DNA of 64,000 nucleotides from Coleofasciculus sp. FACHB-1120 (GCF_014698845.1 NZ_JACJTV010000008.1:124001-188000), one strand, 5' to 3'. Positions 48,199 to 56,961 are shown, counted from the first letter of the stretch. Numbers and translations: made by a program. The notes: generated by a model not told the origin, from the letters alone.

Positions 48199-49662
48199 GT
48201 GCCGTGGAGAGGAAGAACACAATTGAACTTCAACCCTGAGCTTTGCCGAAATGAGAGTGAAGTAGAAAGTAAACTCATCGTTCAATATCTGCTGCCACAG
48301 CTAGGATATACTCCAGAAACTTGGCATCAAGAGATTGCCGTTGGCAGTATTCGATTAGACTTTTTGGCATTTGCAGCGCAAGTCATCCCATTTGTGTTGG
48401 ATGACAACTCGCCATTAAGCGTTGTAATGGAAGCAAAGCATCCCAATCAAAACTTAAATAGACATACTGGCAGACTCAAGCGCTACTTAATGAGTTTGAA
48501 TGTAGAATATGGATTGTTAACGAATGGCAAGGAACTTAGAATTTACAAAAAAAATCAGGATAATATTCAGCTAGTATTTCACTGTTCCGGCAGAGAGATT
48601 AGCTCTAAAATAGACAATATAAAAACTATTATTGGTAGAAATAACTTAAACGAAAAAACTACTGAAGATCCAACTAATATCAAAATTAATCTTGAAAACG
48701 CTCAAAATGAACCTTTGGTAGAGGAAAAAACATTACAACCTGAATTAATTAATTCTCAACTCAGATCCACACCAATTATTCAACAAGAAAGGCAACATAC
48801 TGTGAAAACAATTGCGGTTTACCACAACAAAGGCGGCGTAGGCAAAACAACAACTGTTGTTAACCTAGCCGCTGCTATCAGAAAGAAAGGCAAAAAAGTC
48901 CTGATTGTTGACTTAGATAGTCAAGCTAACACTACCTTTGCCGCAGGTTTAGCAAAATTTGATGATGAAGAACTAGATGAGCTAAAAGATTGCAATGTTC
49001 GTCATCTATTGAGGTCAGAAGAGTTTTACCCTATAAACGAAGTTGCTAAGAAATCTCAGTATAGTAACCCTGAAATTGATGTGTTGCCTTCCCACATCAG
49101 TTTAATGCAATACGAAATTGAGCTAAACCAACAAGATTCTAGTAAACTAATGCTCCTGCAAAAACTAAAAGCAGTAGAAGCTCAATACGATGTTGTAATT
49201 ATTGATACGCCACCATCTTTAAACCTTTATGCCAGAATTGCTCTAATCACCGCTGACTATCTAATTATTCCTTCTGATTTAAAACCCTTTGCTAATCAAG
49301 GGTTAGTAAACGTCAAGGATTTTGTTAAAACAAATAATGAGTTCAGAAAATTTCTCAATAAGCCAGCTATTGAAATATTAGGTGTTCTTCCTAGTAAAAT
49401 ATCTACGAATTCAAGATTTATTCAATATACTTTACCACGGCGCTTAGAGGTAATTCCCAAACGCTACGATTTGAAAGTAATGGAAAGCGTTATTTATGAA
49501 AGAGAGGAGCTGGCAAAGTGTACCGAAAAAGTTCAGATTGTAGGTAACATGGAAATACCAGATCCAATCTCGGTGCTTGATTTCAAGCCGGATTCTACCT
49601 CCGCTCAGGAATTTAATTTACTAGCAGAAGAAGTTTTGCGAGAAATAGGACTAACTGCATGA
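48199..49662 (+). CDS. HsdR-N-type nuclease domain fused to a ParA ATPase
   Basis: This 487-residue protein joins two domains rarely seen together. Residues about 15-135 match the type I restriction HsdR_N PD-(D/E)xK domain: ESEVESKLIVQYLLPQLGY (about 20-37), D54 in IRLDFLAF, E78-A-K80 in VVMEAKHPNQNL, and YGLLTNGKELRIYKK; the catalytic residues are kept. After a linker (about 145-200), residues about 203-485 form a ParA ATPase: KGGVGKTT (211-218), VDLDSQAN (238-245) and VIIDTPPS (333-340). The start is uncertain: GTG 48199, or TTG 48223 after GAGAGGAAG. Its TGA overlaps the ATG of the ParB-like gene (ATGA). AT-rich, without HIP1 sites. The biological role is unknown. Confidence 0.9.
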   Translation: MPWRGRTQLNFNPELCRNESEVESKLIVQYLLPQLGYTPETWHQEIAVGSIRLDFLAFAAQVIPFVLDDNSPLSVVMEAKHPNQNLNRHTGRLKRYLMSLNVEYGLLTNGKELRIYKKNQDNIQLVFHCSGREISSKIDNIKTIIGRNNLNEKTTEDPTNIKINLENAQNEPLVEEKTLQPELINSQLRSTPIIQQERQHTVKTIAVYHNKGGVGKTTTVVNLAAAIRKKGKKVLIVDLDSQANTTFAAGLAKFDDEELDELKDCNVRHLLRSEEFYPINEVAKKSQYSNPEIDVLPSHISLMQYEIELNQQDSSKLMLLQKLKAVEAQYDVVIIDTPPSLNLYARIALITADYLIIPSDLKPFANQGLVNVKDFVKTNNEFRKFLNKPAIEILGVLPSKISTNSRFIQYTLPRRLEVIPKRYDLKVMESVIYEREELAKCTEKVQIVGNMEIPDPISVLDFKPDSTSAQEFNLLAEEVLREIGLTA

Positions 49663-50342
49663 AATTATCTACTTCGCTCGTAGGAGTAAAAAAAATTAAC
49701 TCTAATGTTCCCCGTTCAGAATTCTCAGAGGATGAGTTAAATCAGACTGCTGAGTTAATTTTAAAAGCTGAAGGTATTATTAATCCCCCAGTTATTCGCA
49801 GAACTAGCCTAGAATCCTATGAGGTAGTTAATGGACATTTTGAATACTACGCCGCTGTTAAGGCTCGTGAGATAGATCCTCGTAAAGGAGAAATGATTGG
49901 AGCTTTCATTATTGAATCAGAAAATGAGGGAGTTCTCATGGATCAGGTTAAAGTCCTGAGAAATCGAGATTTTAATAATGAGTCACCAATTGCTGACACA
50001 CAGCCTTTAAATACGGTTGAACCATCAAATGGAGTAATACAACTTGAAAGTATATTGCCTGAAATTGAGAGTTTGATAGATAGAAAACTTCAACTGATTA
50101 GCAACAAAATCAGTGAACATATTAATGAATTTGTTACAAAAATTCAACCAATCCTGAATCAGCCAGGAAAGGGAGGAACGGAGGAAGGTGATACACCTCC
50201 GGCTAAAAAACCGGACTACACTGGAATGACAAATGCGGCTCTAAAAACGCTCGCGGCAGAACGAAATATAAAGCTACCTTCAAAGATAAAAAAAGATGAC
50301 ATTATTGCAGCTCTTCAAAAAGCTGATGCCAGTCAAAAGTAA
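49659..50342 (+). CDS. ParB-like protein with SAP/Rho-N-like C-terminus
   Basis: The 227-residue protein has an N-terminal ParB/sulfiredoxin-fold domain (about 5-90; SEDELNQTAELILKAEGI, NPPVIRR, YEVVNGHFEYYAAVKA) in which the usual GERR box is replaced by NGHFEYYAA. A helical middle follows (about 126-165), then a C-terminal SAP/Rho-N-like DNA-binding motif (about 186-223; YTGMTNAALKTLAAERNI, KIKKDDIIAALQKA). It is translationally coupled to the nuclease-ParA gene. A partition-type partner for that ATPase is inferred. No helix-turn-helix of a classical ParB was seen. Confidence 0.82.
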   Translation: MKLSTSLVGVKKINSNVPRSEFSEDELNQTAELILKAEGIINPPVIRRTSLESYEVVNGHFEYYAAVKAREIDPRKGEMIGAFIIESENEGVLMDQVKVLRNRDFNNESPIADTQPLNTVEPSNGVIQLESILPEIESLIDRKLQLISNKISEHINEFVTKIQPILNQPGKGGTEEGDTPPAKKPDYTGMTNAALKTLAAERNIKLPSKIKKDDIIAALQKADASQK

Positions 50343-50436
50343 CTAATAACCTCATTATTTCAATTGGCGCAACGCATTATAAACGCAGCGCCTTGCAGTT
50401 AACTGCTAATAGCGATCGCTCCCATTTACTTTCTCA

Positions 50437-51426
50437 TTAATTAGCGGCTTCTCGAACTTGCTCGGCGTAATCTTTGGGACGGATTCGACGAAAAGTTTGG
50501 AGAGCGAATTGCCGCAAGCTGGTAGGCAAATAAGACAACACAATCCCTAATTTTGCTTGGCGCGAACTTCCCAAAATTTGGCTAGATTCTTGCAGGAGTT
50601 TGCGTCCTTCTGAAGTTTCGCCATTTTCAATCAGCCTTAAACCCAGCGCTTTCCGGGTTCCGGCAAGTTTATTTAATCGGGTTTTTTCTAATTGTTCTTC
50701 CGGGAATTTGTAACTATTTAGACATAAAGATTTTGCTTTTAAAAAGTGAATATTTTGTTTCAGACTGGTTTGACCGCCATGCATTCGATATTCCATCAAA
50801 AATTCTGGTAGGAAGTATCCATTCTTGCCTGCGATCGCTAACCTCACCAGTAAATCAAAATCCTCACAACCATCTGCTTCCGGGCGCATATAATCAACTT
50901 CTTTCAAACACTCCATCCGAAAGAGCGTAGAACCAACCTGTAAGCTTTGTTTTTGGAAAGTTTCCGTAATTAGATCGGGAATCATTCCCTCGTTAAGTTT
51001 GTCCTTCCCCCACTTAGCAGAATTTTCTAACGTAGCTAATTCATTTCTTTCTCCCCTGGCATCTATAATCCAGTGGTTTGTACAAACAAAATCTATGGTT
51101 GGATTAGCGTCTAAAACAACTACCGTTTTTTCTAAAAATTCAGGCGTTAACGCATCATCATCGTCAAATTTAATAAAATAAGTTCCACAAGCGGCATCAA
51201 AGCCAGAACGCATATTTCGGCTGCGCTTAATATTAACCGGGTGGCGGATATAGCGAATTCTCGGATCGTTCCATTGACTCACGACTCCTGGGGTGTCATC
51301 AGTAGAACCATCGTCACAGATGATTAGTTCAAAATCTGTATAAGTTTGAGCCAGTACGCTATTTACTGCATAAGGTAACAAACTAGCTCGATTGTAGGTA
51401 GGGATGGAAATGCTAACTTTGGGCAT
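50437..51426 (-). CDS. Glycosyltransferase family 2
   Basis: The 329-residue cytoplasmic GT-A enzyme begins VSISIPTYNRASLLPYAVNSVLAQTYTDFELIICDDGSTDDT and has the metal-binding FDDDDAL near residues 92-98. The acceptor-side ED motif is in GCEDFDLL. It transfers a sugar from a nucleotide donor to an unknown acceptor. It is divergent from the following GT4 gene and probably serves exopolysaccharide or glycan assembly with it. Confidence 0.92.
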   Translation of the reverse strand: MPKVSISIPTYNRASLLPYAVNSVLAQTYTDFELIICDDGSTDDTPGVVSQWNDPRIRYIRHPVNIKRSRNMRSGFDAACGTYFIKFDDDDALTPEFLEKTVVVLDANPTIDFVCTNHWIIDARGERNELATLENSAKWGKDKLNEGMIPDLITETFQKQSLQVGSTLFRMECLKEVDYMRPEADGCEDFDLLVRLAIAGKNGYFLPEFLMEYRMHGGQTSLKQNIHFLKAKSLCLNSYKFPEEQLEKTRLNKLAGTRKALGLRLIENGETSEGRKLLQESSQILGSSRQAKLGIVLSYLPTSLRQFALQTFRRIRPKDYAEQVREAAN

Positions 51427-51556
51427 AAGCTGAAGTTGTTGTTACTGATTATTTTTACGCAGTAGAGACACGCTCTGGCAAGTCTAGTATGAGGCGAAAG
51501 TCTATAGTATCGATATTATCCCTCTCCGTAAAATCTAACCAAACGCTCAGTCTACG

Positions 51557-52789
51557 ATGAAGATTTTAATGCTCTCTTCCACCTTTCCCTATCCGCCAAC
51601 ACGAGGGGGAACGCAAGTCAGGACGTTTAATTTACTCAAGTATCTCAAGTCTAGCCATGCAGTTACTCTAATTACGCAGCGCAGTAAAGATGTTACGGAC
51701 GGAGAAATAGAAGGACTGCAAGAGTGGGTAGACGAGTTGGTAGTTTTTCCTCGTCCACGGGAAAATTCTCAAGGAGGAGTGTTGGGGAAGCTGCGGCGCT
51801 TCAGTACGTTTTTGCAGGAGGGAACACCCCCCAGCGTGCTGTCTCTCTACTCACCAAAGATTCAGAAATGGGTGGATGAAGCAGTCGCTGTTGGCAAGTT
51901 TGAGGCGATTACTTGCGAACATTGCGTGAATGAAATCTATGTGCGCCCTGAGTGGCGGCGCAAGGATGGAAAAACCCCGCCGCTACGGACGTTGGTGAAT
52001 ATCCATAGTTCTGTCTACGGGACGTGCAAAAACCAGCTAGAAACGGGGACATCTGAGAACCCATTGCGAGATAAGCTAAATTTGCCGTTATTGCGCCGCT
52101 ATGAGCAGCGCTACTGTTCTAAATTTTCGGCAATTGTGGTGACGACGGAGGAAGATAAGCAACAAATTCAGGTATTTAATCCCAACGTCCAAATTCAAGT
52201 CATTCCGAATGGGGTAGATTTTACTCAGTTTCCCATGCGTTCCACCGATCCGGGGGGACACCGATTAATTTTTGTCGGGGCGATGGATAACACGCCGAAT
52301 ATTGATGCGGTGCGCTTTTTTAGTTTGGAGGTGTTCCCGGAGGTTCAGAAGCAGTATCCGGATGCGACGCTGGAACTGGTGGGCGCTCGTCCTGGAACGG
52401 AAGTTGTAGATTTAGGGAAGCGTCCTGGGATTACGGTTACGGGGCGCGTACCTTCAATGGCAGAGTATTTGCACAAGTCTTGCGTCTGCGTGGTGCCGAT
52501 GCGGACAGGATTTGGGATCAAAAATAAAACGCTGGAGGCAATGGCAGCTGGAGTGCCCGTAGTGGGAAGCGATCGCGGTTTGGAAGGATTAGCGGTGGAC
52601 GGGCAAAGCGTGCCGTTACGCGCGTTACGGGCTAATCGGGTGGAAGAGTATGTGAATGCGATCGCCAAGTTGTTTGAAAACCCCGATCTTCGAGAGCAGT
52701 TATCGAAAAATGCGCGATCGCTCATCGAAACAGAGTACACCTGGGAAAGCGCCGGATCTCGTTACGAACAGGTGCTGCATTCACCTTAA
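51557..52789 (+). CDS. Glycosyltransferase family 4
   Basis: The 410-residue GT-B enzyme has N-terminal acceptor domain MKILMLSSTFPYPPTRGGTQVRTFNLL and C-terminal donor domain with VIPNGVDFTQF, LIFVGAMDNTPN, ELVGARPG, and the EX7E-type segment FGIKNKTLEAMAAGVPVVGSDRGLEGL. It is a retaining sugar transferase; donor and acceptor are not predictable. Divergent from the GT2 gene (130-base gap). Confidence 0.92.
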   Translation: MKILMLSSTFPYPPTRGGTQVRTFNLLKYLKSSHAVTLITQRSKDVTDGEIEGLQEWVDELVVFPRPRENSQGGVLGKLRRFSTFLQEGTPPSVLSLYSPKIQKWVDEAVAVGKFEAITCEHCVNEIYVRPEWRRKDGKTPPLRTLVNIHSSVYGTCKNQLETGTSENPLRDKLNLPLLRRYEQRYCSKFSAIVVTTEEDKQQIQVFNPNVQIQVIPNGVDFTQFPMRSTDPGGHRLIFVGAMDNTPNIDAVRFFSLEVFPEVQKQYPDATLELVGARPGTEVVDLGKRPGITVTGRVPSMAEYLHKSCVCVVPMRTGFGIKNKTLEAMAAGVPVVGSDRGLEGLAVDGQSVPLRALRANRVEEYVNAIAKLFENPDLREQLSKNARSLIETEYTWESAGSRYEQVLHSP

Positions 52790-53343
52790 AAGCCCTCGTT
52801 AAGGGGGCAAGTAGGATTTCTCGCTCCCCCTATCCCCTCTATCCCCCTGCTTTTGCAAGGGAAGCTCGAGAATAAATTTTTATTCACAAGGGTTGGAGCG
52901 GGATTCCGGATTCAGATACTCTCCTAAACACCCTAAGCACATCGACAATCCTTCTACCTGCCTTTAAACCATCACATACATGGCAGAACTGTTTTACATC
53001 TAGTTGATATGCTCGAAAGATACTCCAAACTCCGATTGATGAATAATTATCTACCAAATGGCATCATGCATAAAAAGTGGGAAATGGACTCCTCCTTTGG
53101 AGAGGCGACATCAATCTACAGGGAGTCTCTAATCAGTCTTTACAGGCGGTTTCGGATGGAAGCAGGATAATTTGTGGCAGATAGATAAGTATATTTTTAT
53201 ATACACGGCGATTAACCGCCAAAACGTGGAAAATTCAAGCTCTTGATTGGCTTTAGCTCATCCGCCGGTCTACGAGCGAATTGTCAATCCTGCACGGCAG
53301 TAACGTAAATTACACGATATCCCTACGAAGTCAGCGAGGCGGC
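52790..53343. other. Spacer with degraded CCCCCT-type repeats
   Basis: No gene was seen. 52795-52865 has AAGGGGGC, CTCCCCCTATCCCC and CCCCCTGCTTTTGCAAGGG, the remains of common cyanobacterial intergenic repeats. The rest is unremarkable. Confidence 0.5.
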
Positions 53344-54771
53344 ATGAGCAACGGGAACATTTCAGAAGAGCATATTGGTAGGGGCGGGTTTCCAGAGCCA
53401 AGCTCATTGAGCCGAGAATCGTTGGCTCCTTTAATGCCTGTAAGACTGTCTATCATTACGCAGTTTTATCCGCCAGACTACGCAGCAACTGGGCAGCTGA
53501 TTGAAGAGCTAGCTGCTAACTTGGGACAACTCGGTTTGCCGGTGCAAATCTTTACCGGACAGCCGGGGTATGCCTTCAAAAAGCACTCTGCGCCCGCAAT
53601 CGAGCATTGTAATAAAGTTTTAGTGCAGCGATCGCGCACTTCCCGAATGTGGCCTCAGCGAATTCGCGGCAAAGCCATCAATGGGTTATTATTCTGCGTG
53701 CGTTCTGGACTTCATCTACTCCAGACGGCTGGGCGAGGCGATGTTTTGCTCCTCACGACCGCCCCCCCCTTCTTGCCGATTCTAGGGTACTTAGCGAACT
53801 TAAGCTTTGGTGTGCCTTATGTTTGCCTGCTGTATGACTTATATCCCGATGTTGCCGTCGAACTAAATGTCGTTCGCCCCCAAAACTGGTTAGTTCGATT
53901 TTGGGATTTTGTCAACAGCTGCATTTGGAAAAACGCTCAAAAAATTATCGTCCTCAGCCCCTCGATGAAAGATCGCGTTACCGCCAAATGCCCGGAGGTT
54001 GCCAATAAGATTTCTGTAATTCATAACTGGGCAGATCCAGATCGGATTGTCCCGATTCCCAAGCCTGATAATTGGTTTGCCCAAGAGTTTAATCTAGTTG
54101 ATACCTTTACCGTCCTCTACTCCGGCAATATGGGGCGCTGTCATGATATGGATACAATTCTGGAAGCCGCCAGACTCTTGGAAAATGAACCCATTCAATT
54201 TGTCTTTATTGGCAATGGTGCCAAGCGTCAAACTTGCATCAATAAAGTCAGCATGATGGGTTTACGCAATTGTCGCTTCTTGCCCTATCAAAATAAGCAG
54301 AATTTACCTTATTCCCTTACCGCTTGCGACTTGTCTTTAGTCAGCATTAGTCCTGGAATGGAAGGATTAGTTGTTCCCAGTAAGCTTTACGCCGCCTTAG
54401 CCGCAGGGCGTCCTCTTGCTGTCATTTGCGAACCTCATTCCTATCTTCGCCAGCTAATTTCTGAAGCCAAGTGTGGTGCTGCCTTCAACAACGAAGATGC
54501 GAACGGCTTGGCTAAATTTATTCAAAGCTTAGCGGCTTCTCCCAACTTGGTAAATCGAATGGGACGTGCAGGGCGTCACTACTTGGAGTCAAACTTTACG
54601 CCAGAGATTATTGCACAGCAATACTCAACAATTTTGCATCAGGCAGTTCGCGAAACAATGGAACTCGATGCTTCGGCAGAAGTTAAACCTTTGCGCTGGT
54701 ACCACTCATCTCAACCTAGTAAGAAGCGGTCAGGAGGCGTCGTCCGCGTCTCTAAGCATCGTCGGGATTAA
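53344..54771 (+). CDS. Glycosyltransferase family 4, WcaI-like
   Basis: A GT-B enzyme of about 475 residues from ATG 53344. The N-terminal domain starts VRLSIITQFYPPDYAATGQLIEELAANL, with YVCLLYDLYPDVAVEL, and the C-terminal domain has VLYSGNMGRCHDMDTILEAA, FLPYQNKQNLPYSL and VVPSKLYAALAAGRPLAVI. This pattern is that of WcaI-type colanic acid or exopolysaccharide glycosyltransferases. The frame is open upstream to a TTG at 53281, but AGGCGGC precedes ATG 53344. ATG 53434 is a third option. The C-terminus is basic. It overlaps the convergent TspO gene by 20 bases. Confidence 0.9.
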   Translation: MSNGNISEEHIGRGGFPEPSSLSRESLAPLMPVRLSIITQFYPPDYAATGQLIEELAANLGQLGLPVQIFTGQPGYAFKKHSAPAIEHCNKVLVQRSRTSRMWPQRIRGKAINGLLFCVRSGLHLLQTAGRGDVLLLTTAPPFLPILGYLANLSFGVPYVCLLYDLYPDVAVELNVVRPQNWLVRFWDFVNSCIWKNAQKIIVLSPSMKDRVTAKCPEVANKISVIHNWADPDRIVPIPKPDNWFAQEFNLVDTFTVLYSGNMGRCHDMDTILEAARLLENEPIQFVFIGNGAKRQTCINKVSMMGLRNCRFLPYQNKQNLPYSLTACDLSLVSISPGMEGLVVPSKLYAALAAGRPLAVICEPHSYLRQLISEAKCGAAFNNEDANGLAKFIQSLAASPNLVNRMGRAGRHYLESNFTPEIIAQQYSTILHQAVRETMELDASAEVKPLRWYHSSQPSKKRSGGVVRVSKHRRD

Positions 54772-55216
54772 GCTTCATCATTTTCCAGGTGGTAAAAGTT
54801 CCAACCGGACTCCATAACACATAGGGAACTAGCAACAGAGACGCCCAGCCGGAAATTGGCAAGACTGTTAGTGCCAGAATTAGACCTAAAACGGAACCAA
54901 TTGCACCAATAATCGTGCCAACTTTTAGACTGCGTAACCTCAACATCATTGGGTTGTAGGCGACAATTGCAATTTCTACTAAAAGATAGAACGCCATCAG
55001 TCCCCAATTTTTGGTGCGTTCCCAGACGATATAAGCTGACCAAGCACCGCAAATAAAAACAACTGTCCAGATGAGCGGAATTAATGGCTCAAACGTTAAC
55101 CACCTCGGTCGTTGCAGGCGTTTGAACCACTTAACATCATTTGGGGTAATGATGTTACTCCCCATCGCTACTAAAAGAGTCACGCCCCCAATCACCATCC
55201 AAGATTTAATAACCAT
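54752..55216 (-). CDS. TspO/MBR-related membrane protein
   Basis: About 154 residues from ATG 55216, which follows AAGGGAAGGGGA; the longer form from 55270 adds a polar, non-hydrophobic stretch and is unlikely. Five hydrophobic segments are seen: MVIGGVTLLVAMGSNIIT, LIWTVVFICGAWSAYIVWE, LMAFYLLVEIAIVAYNPMML, VGTIIGAIGSVLGLILALTV and WASLLLVPYVLWSPVGTFTTW. The W-rich pattern with RPRWLTFEP is that of TspO/MBR proteins, which bind tetrapyrroles and are stress-linked. Classification by eye. Confidence 0.8.
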   Translation of the reverse strand: MVIKSWMVIGGVTLLVAMGSNIITPNDVKWFKRLQRPRWLTFEPLIPLIWTVVFICGAWSAYIVWERTKNWGLMAFYLLVEIAIVAYNPMMLRLRSLKVGTIIGAIGSVLGLILALTVLPISGWASLLLVPYVLWSPVGTFTTWKMMKLNPDDA

Positions 55217-55311
55217 TCCCCTTCCCTTCGCTCCACCAGACCTGCTAGCCCTTTGTAGCGATTGTGTCAAGTTCAGGAGGAAGCTGTAATCACCCTCTAG
55301 TCTGAAACTAA

Positions 55312-55535
55312 GAAGCGATCGCGCTTAATTTATGTTCTAGTGAGTTGAGGAATGTGATCGCTGGTGTTGTGGTTGGGGAAGGCGATCGCGCTTGATTTAT
55401 GTTCTGGTGAGTTGGGAATGCGATCGCAATACTTATGTTGTGGTGGAGAATGCGATCATGCTTCCGTGATTTTGTTGTTGTGGAATGCGATCGCTGTTTA
55501 ATGGTGTTGTGGTTGGGAATGCGCTCACTACTGCC
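55312..55535. repeat. Tandem array of HIP1-centred repeats
   Basis: About seven degenerate units of 29-38 bases each begin AATGCGATCGC or AAGGCGATCGC and end in GTTGTGGTTGGG or GTGAGTTGGG. Two longer sub-units share CGCTTGATTTATGTTCTGGTG almost exactly. The array lies immediately before the orphan ParA gene and has no reading frame. Confidence 0.75.
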
Positions 55536-55597
55536 ATAGATAAGACTTTTTGATATAATTAATTTTTCCTTTTTATCTGCATTTGAGGAATTAACTT

Positions 55598-56674
55598 ATG
55601 AGTATTGATATTTATGCCTTTTACAATAATAAAGGTGGCGTTGGTAAAACTACGCTTTGTTCCAACGCGGCAACGCTTTATGCGGAAAAGCACCCAACTA
55701 CCCAAGTCTTAGTTATTGATATGTGCCCTCAAGCAAATATCTCTCAATTTTTGCTTGGTGGAGGAAAGTTGGGATATGAAACGAATCAAAGATTACAATC
55801 TTTAAAAACGCGGAGAAACATCGTCGGATTCATAGATTGGCTTCTCAAGGGAAACTCAAGTTTCCGAACACCTAATATTTCCTATAAAGTTCCCATTACT
55901 CCTTTTAATCCTAATATTTCAGAAAATTTATATTTGATAGCAGGAGACTCTTTTCTAGAGTCTTTTTCATTAGCATTAAACTACGCTGTCATTAATCCTG
56001 CAAATACAAAAGCTTGGTTAGAATACATGACAGCAATAGAAAGGTTGTGTAAGTATGAATTTGATAAAGATCAATATGAAAATATGGTCGTTTTTATAGA
56101 TTGTAATCCTAGCTTTTCTATATACACACAAATGGCTTTAGTATCTTCAGATAAAGTTGTAATTCCAATGATGGCAGATTTTAGTTCACTTGAAGGGATA
56201 AAAGCTCTTTTTATGCTGCTTTTTGGGAAATATCCTTCATCTGCTTTAAAGCGGTACGCTGATGATGTCATTACTTTTAATAAACAAGTAGATTCATTTA
56301 CTCTCAAATTGCCAGTTATTTATGAGTTTGTTTTTAATAACTATACTATTAAAGATGGAGTGGCGACAGCATATGATTCCGTAAGAACAGAGCTAATTAA
56401 TTTTTGCTACGAGCAATTTAAATTATTTCCTTCATTATTTGCACTTTGTGAAGATAAGCCCACTTCTCTTAGTGAATGGGAAAACTATTATGTTTCAAAT
56501 ATAAAAGATTTTCACACATCTGGTAAAGTATCGTCGTCTCTAGGAATACCTATGTCTAAGCTTCCGAATCAGTCTAAATATACAATGCCAGATGGAATTG
56601 ATGTTAAACTCCCTATTGCTAATTATGCACAAGCGTTAGATGATATAGAATCATTTGTAGGAAAGATCCGCTAA
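55598..56674 (+). CDS. Orphan ParA-family ATPase
   Basis: The 358-residue protein has the deviant Walker A KGGVGKTT (12-19), VIDMCPQANIS (Walker A'), and Walker B VVFIDCNPSFS. A long insertion-rich C-terminal half (about 215-330) contains KLPVIYEFVFNNYTIKDG and LPNQSKYTMPDG. It is larger and more divergent than the other two ParA proteins here, AT-rich, without HIP1 sites, and has no ParB-like neighbour. ATG 55598 follows GAGGAATTAACTT. Similar ParA-like proteins occur on mobile elements. Function unknown. Confidence 0.85.
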   Translation: MSIDIYAFYNNKGGVGKTTLCSNAATLYAEKHPTTQVLVIDMCPQANISQFLLGGGKLGYETNQRLQSLKTRRNIVGFIDWLLKGNSSFRTPNISYKVPITPFNPNISENLYLIAGDSFLESFSLALNYAVINPANTKAWLEYMTAIERLCKYEFDKDQYENMVVFIDCNPSFSIYTQMALVSSDKVVIPMMADFSSLEGIKALFMLLFGKYPSSALKRYADDVITFNKQVDSFTLKLPVIYEFVFNNYTIKDGVATAYDSVRTELINFCYEQFKLFPSLFALCEDKPTSLSEWENYYVSNIKDFHTSGKVSSSLGIPMSKLPNQSKYTMPDGIDVKLPIANYAQALDDIESFVGKIR

Positions 56675-56961
56675 ATTTAAGAAGATATTTTAGTAATGAC
56701 TGAAGTCGTAATTACTGAATTCATCTTCGTGAGTATAGCGGTTCTTTGTTCGGCTAGAGTAAAGGTGATAATTATCACTTAATTCGCCTAATTATTAATA
56801 GTAGATAAGGTGGGCATTAAACTTGAAGGGGCGGTTGAAACCGCAGCTACACAAGACAAAACCTGCCTACGCAGGTTTCAAAACCTTGTATTTCTTTAAG
56901 TCCGCGCAGGCGGACTTTGTTTGTGTAGCCGCGAATTACATTCGCCAGGGCTTAAGTTGAC
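56675..56961. other. Spacer dominated by a structured dispersed repeat
   Basis: Besides the four-hairpin repeat (56829-56947) the region is AT-rich non-coding DNA. Confidence 0.5.
56829..56947. repeat. Four-hairpin dispersed repeat
   Basis: Outer arms GCTACACAA (56846-56854) and TTGTGTAGC (56921-56929) enclose two hairpins: AAACCTGC-CTAC-GCAGGTTT (about 56858-56878) and AAGTCCGC-GCAG-GCGGACTT (about 56898-56917). Outside lie GCGGTT-GA-AACCGC (56831-56844) and GCGAAT-TAC-ATTCGC (56931-56945). This is a known style of cyanobacterial intergenic repeat, here just after sufS. Confidence 0.85.

Noticed and set aside
53281-53343. TTG start for the WcaI-like glycosyltransferase
   Set aside because: No ribosome binding site precedes it; ATG 53344 follows AGGCGGC.
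54566-54817. Plus-strand frames overlapping the end of the WcaI-like gene
   Set aside because: They lie in alternative frames of clear genes and encode no domain.
55217-55270. Longer N-terminus of the TspO-related protein
   Set aside because: It adds polar residues before the first membrane helix, while ATG 55216 has a strong purine-rich site just upstream.
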